In this document: positions 1-11,493 of the stretch, piece by piece | How positions within the stretch are numbered: the first letter of the stretch is position 1 | Layout of the letters: each line of letters begins with the position of its first letter | Assembly (NCBI GenBank): GCA_030704615.1 | Contig: CM060733.1 | Location: forward strand, 44,330,001 to 44,394,000 | Direction of reading: 5' to 3' | DNA from: Takakia lepidozioides | Lineage: Eukaryota > Streptophyta > Takakiopsida > Takakiales > Takakiaceae | DNA length: 64,000 nucleotides | The notes under the pieces: generated by a model | The model's database searches: none | Seen by the model: the letters and a program-made list of their open reading frames with translations, nothing else | What the model was told of the DNA's origin: nothing | Translations under genes and position numbers: made by a program

Positions 1-1750
1 GCTGTGCATATCCTGCAAGCATGGCGTTCCATGACACCAAATCTCGTTCAGCCATATTGTTGAACACTCCTTTCGCATCCTCAATGCTCCCACATTTTGC
101 ATACATGTTCACCAGGGCAGTGTTCAGAATGACATCGGGTACAATTCCAGATTTGACGATGTCACCATGGACCTCTTTGCCCTTTTCCAGGGCGGCCAGG
201 CTTGCACACGCATTGCAAATGCAAACAAATGTTATGTGGTTGGGCTTCACCCCTTCACACATCATTTGCTCGTAGGTCTCCAAAGCCTCCATCCCGTGCC
301 CTTGCTGTGCATATCCTGCAATCATCACACTCCACGACGCCACATCTCGTTCAGCCATACTGTCGAACACTCCCTTCGCATCCTCAATGCACCCACATTT
401 CGCATACATGTCCACCAGGGCAGTGTTCAGAATGACATTGGGTACAATTCCAGATTTGACGAGGTCACCATGGACCACTTTGCCCTTTTCCAGGGCTGCC
501 AGGCTTGCACACGCATTGCAAACACACACAAACGTTATGTGGTTGGGCTTCACCCCTTCCCCCATCATTTGATCATAGGTCTCCAAAGCCTCCATACCAC
601 ATCCCTGCTGTGCAAACCCTGCAAGCATCGCGTTCCATGACGCCACATCTCGTTCAGCCATACTGTCGAACACTCCCTTTGCATCCTCAATGCACCCACA
701 TTTCGCATACATGTCCACCAGGGCAGTGTTCAGAATGACATCGGGTACAATTCCAGATTTGAAGAGGTCACCATGGACCACTTTGCCCTTTTCCAGGGCT
801 GCCAGGCTCGCACACGCATTGCAAACGCACACAAACGTTATGTGGTTGGGCTTCACCCCTTCCCCCATCATTTGATCATAGGTCTCCAAAGCCTCCATAC
901 CACATCCCTGCTGTGCAAACCCTGCAAGCATTGCGTTCCATGACACCACATCTCGTTCAGCTATAGTGTTGAAAACTCCCTTCGCATCCTTAATGCACCC
1001 ACATTTGGCATACATGTCCACCAGGGCAGTGTTCAGAACGACATCTGGTACAATTCCAGCTTTGACGATGTCACCATGGACCTCTTTCCCCTTTTCCAGA
1101 GCTCCCAGGCTTGCACACGCATTGCAAACACAAACAAATGTGATGTGGTTGGGCTTCACCCCTTCGCGCAGCATTTGCTCATAGGTCTCCAAAGCATTCC
1201 CACCACACCCATGCTTGGTAAATCCTGCCAACATTATATTCCACGTGATCAAAGATCGTTGAGGCATTCTGTTGAACACTTGGTGAGCGTCCATGATGCT
1301 CCCGCACTTAACATACATGTTGACAAGGGTGTTGAGTAGAAAAACATCTGGCGGGAATCCACTTTGGATAATATGAGTGTGCACCTGCTTTCCAGCTTCC
1401 AGACCCTTCATCTTGATGCACTTACGCAAGAGACAGACATACGTATCTGAATCTGCTGAAGTGCCTCCTTGGTTTAAAGTCTGTAGAGCCTCTGTCAGTC
1501 TGCCTGCCTCACAAAGCATCTTCACATCCCCAGAAGTGCCAGAAGAGGCATTGTGGACTCCCTCTCTTGATCCTCTTTCAGAAGCTGTGGTCATGGTTGA
1601 GGTGCCTGATTTTATCAACTGTGCCGCTGAAGCTGCTGCCTTTAGTTGACCATCTACCCATGCAGGTTTCTTGTAGCTATCGATCCACAGGGAAGCATAG
1701 GTAATCTTGTGCTTGAAATCTGGCCCTCTTGGATGAACCTGCACCCACAC
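1..1750 (-). CDS. PLS-class PPR protein, N-terminal part, runs off the left edge
   Basis: The minus strand is open in one frame from about 1750 to base 1, at least 580 codons, with no stop seen. Conceptual translation gives a leader (VQVHPRGPDFKHKITY), then PLS-type PPR repeats with a roughly 303-bp period, each containing forms of [28 protein letters not shown] and LVDMYAKCG. It is a close paralogue of the complete DYW gene at 24566-27199, so a DYW domain probably lies to the left, outside the window. PPR proteins of this type bind organellar RNA and direct C-to-U editing; target and organelle cannot be read here. As in the paralogue, the frame begins at GTG after the leader with no upstream in-frame ATG, so the true start is either an internal ATG (the STMTTAS segment) or a spliced upstream exon. 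It should not be called a pseudogene from the visible part. Confidence 0.8.
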   Translation of the reverse strand, partial: MWVQVHPRGPDFKHKITYASLWIDSYKKPAWVDGQLKAAASAAQLIKSGTSTMTTASERGSREGVHNASSGTSGDVKMLCEAGRLTEALQTLNQGGTSADSDTYVCLLRKCIKMKGLEAGKQVHTHIIQSGFPPDVFLLNTLVNMYVKCGSIMDAHQVFNRMPQRSLITWNIMLAGFTKHGCGGNALETYEQMLREGVKPNHITFVCVCNACASLGALEKGKEVHGDIVKAGIVPDVVLNTALVDMYAKCGCIKDAKGVFNTIAERDVVSWNAMLAGFAQQGCGMEALETYDQMMGEGVKPNHITFVCVCNACASLAALEKGKVVHGDLFKSGIVPDVILNTALVDMYAKCGCIEDAKGVFDSMAERDVASWNAMLAGFAQQGCGMEALETYDQMMGEGVKPNHITFVCVCNACASLAALEKGKVVHGDLVKSGIVPNVILNTALVDMYAKCGCIEDAKGVFDSMAERDVASWSVMIAGYAQQGHGMEALETYEQMMCEGVKPNHITFVCICNACASLAALEKGKEVHGDIVKSGIVPDVILNTALVNMYAKCGSIEDAKGVFNNMAERDLVSWNAMLAGYAQ

Positions 1751-3460
1751 TCTATCCCTGCTCCTTCAGCTGTCCATGCCTCTGCAAAAATCATGCATTC
1801 ATCCTTGCCTTGCTGCTAGCAGCTGACATGACAGCCTAGATTTGTTCTAGGAAACACCCAACTCCGCTTATCACACTAGTTCCTATTCTCAATTGCCTAT
1901 GCTACTCTCTGTATTCCAACAGGCATTCACCTTTTTGCCCCGATTGTCCCACCATTGACTGGGGTCAGAAAAGTATTCTTTCCACAGCTTCTCCGTCTCT
2001 GTTACCTGTTTCTGGATACTTTCCTGTTGTCACATTGGCAGTATCATATCAAAGTCACTCCAAACTATCAAAGATTTACTCAACCAGCTAACTTGGAATT
2101 CAACATGAAAATTTAGGGCTGATTCTGATAAGAGGGAAAAACAGGGTGAAATGTGTTGAAGAAGGTGCCTTGATTAGCGGTGCCTGAATTTATCAATTGT
2201 CTCTTGTAGCTATCCTTCCACAGGGAATCATAGGTAATCTGGAGCTTGAAATCCGGCCCTCTTGGATGAATCTGGACCCACATTCTATCCCTGCTCCTTC
2301 ACCTATCCATGCCTCTGCACAAATCATGCATACATCCTTGCCTTGCTGCTAGCAGCTGACGATGACAGCCTAGAATTGTTTGAGCAAACACCCCAGCCCT
2401 ACTTATCACACTAGTTCCTATGCTGACTTGCGTCTGCTTTCAACAGGCATTCACCTTTTTGCCTCGATTGTTCCACCATTGACTGGGGTCGGAAATGTCT
2501 TCGTTCCAGAGCTTCTCCTGGTCTCTGTTATCTGCTTTTCGATACTTTCCTGTTGCCACATTGGTAGTAACATGTCAAAATCACTCCAAAACCACCATAG
2601 ATCCACCAACTACCTAACTTGCAGAATTCAACATGAAAATTTAGGGACGACCCTGATAAGAGGGAAAAACAGGCTGAAATGTGTTGAAGAAGGTGCCTTC
2701 ATTAGCAGTGCCTTGTTCTATCAATTGTGCTGCTGCCACTGCTGTTTCCAGTTGACCATCTACGCGCGCAGATTTCTTGTAGCTATTAATCCACAGGGAA
2801 TCAGAAGTAATCTTGTGTTTGAAATCCGGCCCTCTTGGATGAATCTGGACCTCTGTCCCTGGTCCTTCAGCTAGCCCTGCCTGTGTACAAATCATGAATA
2901 CATCCTCAGCCTTGCTGCTAGCAGCTGACACTGATGACGTGAAGTTCTTCCAGCAAACACCCCAACCCTACTTCTTACAGTAGTTCCAATTCTGAATCGC
3001 TTCTGCTTCTCTCTGTAGTCCAACAGGCATTCACCTTTTTGTCTCCATTGTCCCACCATTGACTGGGGTCGGAAAAGTGTTCATTCCAACGCTTCTCCTC
3101 ATCTCTGGTATCCGTTTTTGGATACTTTCCTGCTACCACATCGGCAGTAACTTGTCAAAGTCACTCCAAACCACCACAGATCCACTCAACGAGCTAATTG
3201 AATTTGGTCAGAATTCAATATGCATCTCAGGGCCGAGTCTGATGAGAGGGCAAAACAGGCTGAAATAGGTAGAAGAAGAAGGTGCCCTCACCACATTGTC
3301 CTGGACCTTGTGTCATGACCCATGGAGGATTTAACCGACCATCAACCCAAAAGGACCTCTTGTGTGTGCTGCTTGTGTCTGTAGTCACGTACTGTCGGAT
3401 TGGTCTGTGAGAACCACCACGGTGCAGCTGAGCAGGCAGAGGTTGAAACACGGCCTGCTA
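1664..3460 (-). repeat. Tandem partial copies of the PPR gene 5' region
   Basis: Three imperfect tandem units of about 540-570 bp begin near 1668, 2204 and 2772. Each holds the PPR leader-coding segment (rc of ttcttgtagctat...cctcttggatgaa) followed by the same upstream DNA, including the block tgctgctagcagctgac and the block ccattgactgggtcgg-like near 1950, 2480 and 3060. The same blocks lie upstream of the intact PPR gene (27200-27560). The unit at 2641-2931 keeps a short ORF with an ATG upstream of the leader. These look like serial duplications of the gene's 5' end, not separate genes. Confidence 0.75.
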
Positions 3461-4420
3461 AGACCAAGCTGACTCTCCCAAGAACCTTGTAAACAGCATG
3501 AAGAATACCAAATCATGGTACTAACAGGAGCCAAGAGCCCACATTTGCATGATGGAGAAACTTCTTCACATCGTACATTAAGAAAAAGCCACACCTTGCG
3601 ATTTCGGTTGTCCCACCATCGTGAAGGATCTTTAAAAAACTCATGCCAGCTCTGCTCCGTGCTCCAAGGTAGACGTTTGTGCTCGAAAATCCGACAGCAT
3701 CAACATTTTGACAAGGTCCTTTACTGAGAGGTGCTAGTGAGCTTTCAACAACATTCATGCAAGTCACGTTGGGCTCCATTGGGCCCTACACGATGAGGAC
3801 AACGAACATGTCCAGACGTACACAGATGCTAACCCAGCTTACGTTTGCAGTCTGGAGATTGTAGAGTGGTCTCTGAAAACGACCAGGGAGGAAGGCCACC
3901 CCCCAAAAACGCTTGAAACGTCGGGTACCCTGAAACCGTTGTAAACTCATCTGGATGACCCGTGAAGACTTAGGGAAATTGGTGACGTGACCCCACAGGG
4001 GTCGCCGGTTTTCTCTACCGGATCGGGGATTGCCGGCACAGGAAGTACAAAATTTATGTTTTTTCGACAGCCCATTTTCTGATTTAATTAACGTCGGACA
4101 GCGTACGCAGGTACGGTAATTGTAGCGACGACCGAAGGTCGGAAGCTAGTTTAGCGTAGAGCAGGAATAGGGTGCCAAAGTGCCACGTCATCATTGCCAG
4201 GTCATCGTCGCCACGTTTCGCCGTCAATTTTTTTCAATCTGCCCAGACTGCCCGCCCAAAAAACACCACTGGATTCATCGCGCCAAGTTTTTCAAAACTG
4301 CCCAAAGTGCCCGTTTCTCTATCTTCTTGAGCACATGAGGGGTTTCACAGGCCGATCGCGATTCACAGATGGAGACATTCACAGATTATGAGTACACAGC
4401 AGGAGCTCTCACGATGGTAA
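3461..4420. other. Spacer at the centre of an inverted duplication
   Basis: The left part (3515-3730) matches 27890-28100 upstream of the intact PPR gene. The central part (about 3780-4420) contains a segment with gaccgaaggtcgg and cgtcatcgtcgccacg-type sequence that recurs at 7163-7290. No convincing coding region was found. It separates minus-oriented PPR upstream DNA on the left from a plus-oriented copy on the right. Confidence 0.6.
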
Positions 4421-5650
4421 ATCGCAAGGTGTGGCTTTTCTTAATGTACTATGTGAAGAAAATGTGGGCTTTTAGTACCATGATTTGGTATTCTTCATGA
4501 TGTTTACAAGCTTCTTTGGAGATTCAGCTTGGTCTTAGCAGGGCGTGTTTCAATCTCTGCCTGCTCAACTGCACCGTGGTGGTTCTCACATACCAATCCA
4601 ACATTATCTGACTACAGACACAAACAGCACACACAAAGGTCTTTTTGGGTTGATGGTCGGCCAAATCCTCCTTGGGTCATGACACAAGGTCAAGGACAAT
4701 GTGGTGAGGGCACCTTCTTCTTCGACCTATTTCAGCATGTTTTGCCCTCTCATTAGACTCGGCCCTGACAAGTTACTGTCGTTGTGGCAACATGAAAGTA
4801 TCCAAAAACAGATAACAGAGATGAGGAGAAACTTTGGAATGAATACTTTTCCGACCCTAGTCAATGGTGGAACAATGGAGACAAAAAGATGAATGCCTGT
4901 TGGACTACAGAGAGAAGCAGATGCAATTCAGAATTGGATTGGTCAATGTCAGCTGCTAGCAGGTCTCCATGGGTCAATGAAACAAGGTCAAGGACAATGT
5001 GGTGAAGACACCTTCTTCTTCGACCTATTTCAGCTTGTCTTCGACCCTGAGATGTGGGTTCAGATTCATCCAAGAGGGCTGGATTTCAAGCTCCAGATCA
5101 CCTATGATTCCGTGTGGAAGGATAGCTACAAGAAACCTACATGGGTAGATGGTCAAGTGGAAGCCGCATACAATTGATAAATTCAGGCACTGCTAATGAA
5201 GACACCTTCTTCAACACATTTCACCCTGTTTTTCCCTCTTATCACAATCGGCCCTAAAATTTTCATGTTGAATTCTGCAAGTTAGCTGGTTGAGTGAACC
5301 TTTGATAGTTTGGAGGTTGACTTATACATGATACTGCCAATATGACAACAAAGAAGTATCCAGAAACAGGTAACAGAGACGAGAAGAGGTTGTGGAATGA
5401 ATACTTTTCTGACCCCAGTCAATGGTGGGACAATGGAGGCAAAAGGTGAATGCATGTTGGATTACAGAGAGTAGCATATGCAATTGAGCATAGGAACTAG
5501 TGTGATAAGTTGAGTTGGGTGTTTCCTAGAACAAATCTAGCCTGTCATTGTCAACTGATAGCAGCAAGGCAAAGATGTATTTATGATTTGTGCAGAGGCA
5601 TGGATAGCTAAAAGAGCCCTGACGAAGTCTAGCACATAGAACGCACCACT
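4420..5650 (+). repeat. Inverted copy of PPR 5' flank and leader
   Basis: This stretch repeats, in reverse complement, the sequence of about 1660-3620. It includes the ggaccttgtgtcatgaccc-type block (about 4676-4700 here), the leader segment WVQIHPRGLDFKLQITYDS at 5053-5110, and the agcagcaaggcaaag block near 5560. Short ORFs in it (4529-4756, 4893-5177) are paralogues of the upstream DNA and are not supported as genes. With 1660-3620 it forms an imperfect inverted repeat of more than 1 kb per arm with about 0.8 kb between. Confidence 0.7.
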
Positions 5651-6020
5651 GCTGGGTCTCAAGTGAATTGCACGACAATCAGAGCGAATGTGTATGTTGT
5701 GGTTGTGATGTTGCTGTTTCTATGGATGGCATGTTTTGGGTAGCCAAAGAATTACCGACTTACACACAGTAGACAAGCAAGAAAAGATAGCCATAATGTT
5801 TAACAATAACACCTTGTTGGAAGTGCAAGTGAAGCAGAGGAATATAACATACTGTTACATTGCACTTTGCACCTAACTTCCCAACAAAGCGGTGTAGCAT
5901 CAACCTCGGTCTGAGAGAGAAAGCCACAGTTCTATAGATTAGCGTGATTAATTTTAAAGTCACACTCTTAGGGTTTAATTCTCCTCAAAAATCCACCGAT
6001 ATATACTTTCAGCTGCCCCC

Positions 6021-6023
<3 letters not shown>

Positions 6024-6051
<28 letters not shown>
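6024..6051. repeat. (CT)n microsatellite in a probable 5' UTR
   Basis: An uninterrupted CT tract of about 28 bases ends 23 bases before the ATG of the ORF at 6075. A TATA-like ccgatatatact lies just upstream at about 5996-6007. CT-rich tracts between TATA and ATG are common in plant promoters, so this fits a transcription start region for that ORF. Confidence 0.6.
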
Positions 6052-6055
<4 letters not shown>

Positions 6056-6074
6056 ACCATACATACAAATAACC

Positions 6075-6599
6075 ATGTCAACATCGGAAATAGTCGACAC
6101 AATAGACACTGTAACGTACCAAGAAATAACCCACCAAGACATGACAAACGTGATATACGACAGTTTCACGTCCAATGACCATCATGCCCTCAAGGTGGGG
6201 AACACATGGAAACGCCTGCCCAACATTACAAACTTCCACATCGCCTTGTGGAACGTCCCTTCAGACCGTGAAGAAATTGCAATCTTCGTAGGTATTGCAA
6301 AATTCCCCTACCTTGGCAAAATCGGGAATTACAGATTCGTGACTTTCGCCGAAGAACTAAAAGACGCAAAATTCACAATATTAATAGAAGACAACCATTT
6401 CCTGTTCGACTACGCAAATACAATAACGGAATGGTCCGATCATTGGAGGAGGAGAGGCGAGGACATGAGGTGGATGGGTGGAAACAACATGAGTTTCACG
6501 AAAAAGCTCCTAAAAAATAACGCAAACAACTCTGGCTCGACGTCCGGTAATAACAAACGTCAAAAAATAAACAATGACGAGATGTACAATACAATATAA
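6075..6599 (+). CDS. Unrecognised 174-residue single-exon protein
   Basis: The ORF runs from ATG 6075 to TAA 6597-6599 with no intron. I do not recognise the family. The N-terminal 120 residues look like a folded acidic/aromatic domain (NFHIALWNVPSDREEIAIFV, then FVTFAEELKDAKFTILIEDN). A Trp-rich basic segment follows (EWSDHWRRRGEDMRWMGGNN), then a hydrophilic Asn/Ser tail with a lysine-rich KRQK cluster that could be a nuclear signal. No signal peptide or membrane segment is visible. The base composition is AT-richer than the surrounding PPR copies. A TATA-like element and a CT tract precede it. Downstream DNA (about 6690-7162) resembles 10040-10683, so the ORF may be cargo of a repeat family. 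A captured mobile-element or viral gene, or an orphan gene, are all possible. Confidence 0.5.
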   Translation: MSTSEIVDTIDTVTYQEITHQDMTNVIYDSFTSNDHHALKVGNTWKRLPNITNFHIALWNVPSDREEIAIFVGIAKFPYLGKIGNYRFVTFAEELKDAKFTILIEDNHFLFDYANTITEWSDHWRRRGEDMRWMGGNNMSFTKKLLKNNANNSGSTSGNNKRQKINNDEMYNTI

Positions 6600-6689
6600 G
6601 TCCTTGATGAAAATGGCCAAAAAATGGATGGAGAATCCAACGTTCAGGGGATCTCGTTGCAGTCAAGTGTAACATCCGATATTGGATGA

Positions 6690-7162
6690 ATTTTCGTCAC
6701 AAGAAACACGGGCTTTCATTCCAACTGAAAGGGGTCAAACTGCTGGCCAAAGCACAAGAGGAGACATAGTCAAACGACGACAACTGGAGCAAAAGCATAG
6801 CTTGGTAGAGCTTAAATTAGACACATCTAAACGTTCCATGTAAGGGCCACCATATTTAATAAAGACCGTCCTCCTTCTCCTCTTCAAAAAGTCTACATTT
6901 TGTCCCAATGCATACTCACAACGGATAATAAAAAAATACTGATTTATCATAGTCCAAATCTACTTGTTGTACCAAGATGACCCATTGAAGACCCCTCCAA
7001 CTCCCCTCCCCCGCCCCCCCCCCCACCAATCGGAATTGCGTGACCGACATTTTGGCAAGCTGCATGATCCGTACTCTCTCTCATGATCCTCGAGTATGGC
7101 CCGTCTGTCCGGACGTCCTTCTCAGAAGTCGTCGCTAGTAGTGCGGAGCAACGCGAAGCCCT
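6690..7162 (+). repeat. Dispersed repeat copy 1, Helitron-like 3' end
   Basis: The right end, tcgctagtagtgcggagcaa followed by cgcgaagccctag (about 7130-7162), recurs nearly base for base at 10651-10683. Further left, ccaaatctac...ttgttgta recurs in both. The copies end in CTAG and are followed by T, as Helitron 3' ends are, but the hairpin before the end is weak (GCG/CGC). I see no Rep/helicase. A short C-rich tract lies at 7007-7024. A non-autonomous Helitron is the leading guess. Confidence 0.4.
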
Positions 7163-8139
7163 AGTTCTAGCGACAACCGAAGGTCGAGAGCTAGTTTAGC
7201 GTAGAGCAAGAATAGGGTGCCATAGTGCCACGTCATCGTCGCCACGTGTCGTAGCCACCTGTTGTCGCCACGTTTCGTAGTTGTCAAGTTTTTTCTATCT
7301 ACCCGGACTGCCCAAAAATAACCGAAAAAAAAAAGAAAAAGAAACCGGGAGAAATGTGCGCGGGGAAGGGAGGATGATGCCCCCGCGTCCGATCGCAGAT
7401 GGAGACATTTCCATTTGCAGATTATGAGAACATCGTAGGAGCTCACCGCATGAGCTCTTACAGGAATTTGCACACTGGTGGGACAACCGCAATCGCAAGA
7501 TGTGGCTTTTGTTTAATGTACGATGTGAAGAAGTTTGTCCATCCTACAAATGTGGGCTCTCGGTTCCTGTTAGTACCATGATTTGGTATTCTTCCTGATG
7601 TTTACAAGGTTCTTGGGAGAGTCAACTTGGTTTTAGCAGGCCGTGTTTCAATCACTGCCTGCTCAGCTGCACCGTGGTGGTTCTCACATAACAATCTGAC
7701 ATTACCGGACTACAGACACAAACAACACACACAAGAGGTCCTTTTGGGTTGATGGTCAGCCTATTTTGCCCTCTCATCAGACTCGGCCCTGAGATGTATA
7801 TCGAATTCTGCAAGTAATAAGTAGGGTTGGGGTGTTTGCTGGAAGAATTTCATGCCGTCAGTGTCAGCTGCTAGCAGCAAGGCTGAGTATATATTCATGA
7901 TCAGCCCTAAATTTCCATGTTGAATTTTGACCCCAGTCAATGGTGCCCGACAACCGAGACAAAAAGTTGAATGCCTGTTAGATGACAGAGAGTAGCAGAC
8001 GCAATTCAGCATAAGAACTCGTGTGATTAGGTGTTTCCTAGAACAAATCTAGGCTGTCATTGTCCGCTGCTAGCAACAAGGGCAAAGATTAATGCATGAT
8101 TTTGTGCAGAGGCATGGATAGCTGAGGAGAAGGGATAGA
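7163..8139 (+). repeat. Second plus-oriented copy of PPR upstream DNA
   Basis: This segment parallels about 4119-4750 and the upstream DNA of the intact PPR gene. It has the gaccgaaggtcg-type block, gattatgaga and aagatgtggcttt near 7425-7510, the ggttctcacata block at 7679-7690, and agcagcaagg near 7868. Internal deletions bring it directly to the PPR leader at 8140. ORFs here are fragments of the duplicated flank. Confidence 0.65.
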
Positions 8140-9950
8140 GTGTGGGGCCAGATTCATCCAAGAGGGCCAGATTTCAAGCACAAGATTACGTATGATTCCC
8201 TGTGGATCAATAGCTACAAGAAACCTGCATGCGTAGATGGTCAACTAAAGGCAGCAGCTGCAGCGGCACAGTTCATAAAATCAGGCACCTCAACCATGAC
8301 CATAGCTTCCGGAAGAGGATCAAGAGAGGGAGTCCACAATGCCTCTTCTGGCACTTCTGGGCATGTGAAGATGCAGGAAGACTGAAAGAGGCTCTACGGA
8401 CTTTAAACCAAGGAGGCATTTCAGCAGATTCAGAAAAGTATGTCTGTCTCTTGCATAAGTGCACCAAGATGAAAGGCCTTGAAGCTGGAAAGCAAATGCA
8501 CACTCACATTATCTAGAGTGGATTTAGCCAAATATTTTTTTACTCAACACCCTTGTCAACATGTATGTTAAGTGCGGGAGCATCATGGATGCTCACCAAG
8601 TGTTCAACAGAATGCCTCAACCATCTTTGATCACGTGGAATATAATGTTGGCAGGATTTACCAAGCATGGGTGTGGTACGAATGCTTTGGAGACCCATGA
8701 GCAAATGATGCACGAAGGGGTGAAGCCCAACCACATCACATTCGTTTGCGTTTGCAATGCGTGTGCAAGCCTGGGAGCCCTGGAAACAGGGAAATAGGTC
8801 CATGATGACATCGTCAAGGCTGGAATTGTACCAGATGTCATTCTAAACTCTGCCCTGGTGGACATGTATGCCAACTGTGGGTGCATTAAGGATGCAAAGG
8901 CAGTTTTCAACAATACGTAGGCTGAACAAGATGTGGTGTCGTGGAGCGCGATGCTTGCAGGGTATGCACAACAGGGACGTGGGGTGGAGGCTTTGGAGAC
9001 CTATGAGCCAATGATGGGGAAGGGGTGAAGCCCAACCACATCACGTTCGTTTGCCTTTGCAATGCGTCTGCAAGCCTGGGAGCCCTGGAAAAGGGCAAAG
9101 AGGTCCATGATGACATCGTCAAAGCTGGAATTGTACCAGATGTCATTCTGAACACTGCCTTGGTGGACATGTATGCCAAATGTGGGTGCATTAAGGATGC
9201 AAAGGCAGTTTTGAACAACAATATGCAGGCTGAATGAGATGTGGTGTCGTGGAGCGCGATGCTTGCAGGGTATGCACAACAGGGACGTGGGGTGGAGGCT
9301 TTGGAGACCTATGAGCAAATGATGGAGGAAGGGATGAAGCCCAACCACATCACTTTTGTGTGCGTTGCATGTGCAAGCCTGGCAGCTCTGGAAAATGGCA
9401 AAGGGGCCCATGGCTCAGGGCTGGAATTGTACCCGATGTCATTCTAAACAATGCCCTCGTGGACATGTATGCCAAATGTGGGAGCATCGAGGATGCAAAG
9501 GTAATGTTCAACAATATGGCTGCATGAAATGTGGTGTCATGGAACGCGATGCTTGCAGGGTATGCACAACACAAGTGCGGGATGGAGGCTTTGGAGACCT
9601 ATGAACAAATGATGGTGGAAGGGGTGAAGCCCGACCACATCATATCTGTGCGTTTGCAAGCCTGGGAGGCATTTCAGCAGATTTAGATACGTTTGTATGT
9701 CTCTTGCTTGAGTTCATCAAGATTAAAGGTCTGGAAGCTGGAAAACAGATGCACATTCACATTATCCAAAGTGGATTCACGCCAAGGATGCGAAGGGAGT
9801 TTTCAATACTATGGCTGAACAAGATGTTGTGTCCTGGCATGCGATGCTTGCAGGGTATGCACAGCAGGGACGTGGGTTGGTGGCTTTGGAGACCTATGAT
9901 CAAATGATGGGGGAAGGGGTGAAGCCCAACCACATCACGTTTCATGGAAC
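8140..9950 (+). pseudogene. Decayed PPR gene copy
   Basis: It starts with the same leader as the intact gene (IHPRGPDFKHKITYDSLWI) and continues through PLS-type PPR repeats. The frame breaks after about 80 codons and repeatedly thereafter. Visible lesions include in-frame stops (ggaaatagg near 8792, acgtaggctg near 8918, ttatctagag near 8510), frameshifts near 8380 and 9030, and deletion inside repeats near 9420 and 9660. It never reaches an E or DYW domain; near 9945 the sequence switches to unrelated AT-rich DNA. It is a plus-strand copy, opposite to the other two PPR genes in the window. Confidence 0.85.
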
Positions 9951-10683
9951 TGTGACATTAAATGAAAATCGAAACGATTTGAAATCTAAACCAATTGAAA
10001 ATAAAGATGAAAAAGATATCATATAAACAACATTCATAATCCAAATGCATTATGTAAGGGTTTAAAATTTTCCCTTTTAATAAATTTTCAAGGCCATCGT
10101 CCCTTTTTCCAAATAAATAAATAAAATAAAAATCCAAATCTACTCGCTTGTTGTATCAAAATGAGCCACAGTCATTATTACACCGGTCGAATTGAGATCA
10201 AATGAAATAAATTTTGGGCTTTCAGCTGAAGTACTTGAGAAATCATTCTTTGCCACTTTCAATTTGCTGGCAAGGTTTTTCTTTTGTTAGCAACCTAACA
10301 CCATTGTGAACCTAGATGAGTGCAATACTCTTCATCAAAAACTCAAGCACATGCTCGGTACGATGGTAGAGATAAGCACAACATCGGATGATTTTGCAAA
10401 CATCAAACATCAAACATAAAATGAACATATCATCAATCGATTAACAAGTAACGATTAACAATATGAAGGAACCTCAAATTGCAATGGGCTCTCTTGCTTC
10501 GGCAAAACATAAGAAGAAAGGATCAGCACAACACACCAATCCGAGGCTTGACATGTAAGGTCGTCTCTCTTTACAAGAGAGCCAATAAATGTTCATCTGT
10601 TCATAAAACTTGAATATAGCCCATCTATGCGGACGTTGCTCTCATAAGTTGTCGCTAGTACTGCGGAGCAACGCGAAGCCCTA
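9951..10683 (+). repeat. Dispersed repeat copy 2, Helitron-like 3' end
   Basis: AT-rich non-coding DNA whose right end (10651-10683, ending cgcgaagccctag then T) repeats 7130-7162. It also shares ccaaatctact and ttgttgta with 6952-6980. No coding region is seen. It abuts the break in the PPR pseudogene, so insertion of this element may have truncated that copy. Confidence 0.4.
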
Positions 10684-10720
10684 GTTTTTTTTGTTTTTGT
10701 TTTTTTCTATGTTTTGCAAA

Positions 10721-10954
10721 TTGGCTGGTAGCGCTGGAGCTGGTAAGTGCACAGTGTGTCACCCTGGCGGTTCGGGGTTCAAACCCGCTGCCCTGCTCTG
10801 TGTGTGGGATTGCTCATGACCGTATGTCTGGGATCGTCCTGTAGGTCTCATGGCCCATAAATGAAAGGGGGTTAATTTTTCCCCCTCCTCAAAGGCCCAG
10901 TGAATTGTGGGCTGTCACTCTCTCCCAGGTTTGTTTTTACACCAAAAAAAAAAA
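10721..10954 (+). mobile_element. tRNA-derived SINE
   Basis: A tRNA-like head has box A-like tggtagcgctgg (10726-10737) and box B-like ggttcaaaccc (10776-10786), about 40 bases apart as in RNA polymerase III internal promoters. A tRNA-unrelated body follows and ends in an 11-base A run (10944-10954). There is no acceptor-stem closure, so this is not a working tRNA gene. I could not define a clean target-site duplication because the left flank is T-rich. Confidence 0.65.
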
Positions 10955-11493
10955 CATTACCTCTTATTACCTAGTTACTAGAAATTTACCTGAAAGACGA
11001 TACCATTAATCCGACAGTCGTTTCCACCTGGGGAACGATGCCCTAGTTTAGTGTATTGGTCCTGGCTCTTGTTTATGTTGGCCTCGGTCTCGGTTTCTCT
11101 CGTACCTTATGAGAGCAGGGCAAGTTTTGGTAGCTTCAATGGCACCTCTGAAAGACTCTTCACCGTGCTAATAACCAAATACTATCAATTGTCTTGGAGG
11201 AGAAATTAGAGTTTTCTGATGGAGATAGACAGGTTAAACTAGGGTTTTAGATGATGGCAGGAACGAAGTCGTATCGGTAGATCTGTCAGAAGTTCTGAAT
11301 GCGTTTCTTTATTGGTTTCCATGTCAGATAGTGAGCAACAAGGAGGGTGTAAAGATTTGGTAGTGGAACACTGATTCCCTTGTCTGTCTGAGAGCTTTCT
11401 CTGTTTAAGGCTCTTAATTCTTCTGCTGGTTACCTGCCCCCCTGTCTTCAAGACCTTTTTTCGTCAACTCGTTTCCCCTTTGTCTCTTCCCTG
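10955..11493 (+). other. Promoter and 5' UTR region of the poly(A) polymerase gene
   Basis: No ORF or repeat is recognised. The stretch precedes the ATG at 11494 and ends in pyrimidine-rich sequence (tttttcgtcaactcgtttcc region). No clear TATA box could be chosen. Confidence 0.4.

Noticed and set aside
8229-9447. Several separate small plus-strand genes
   Set aside because: They are pieces of one decayed PPR copy in shifting frames.
10726-10790. A functional tRNA gene
   Set aside because: Box A and box B are present, but there is no acceptor-stem pairing, and the sequence continues into a SINE body with an A tail.
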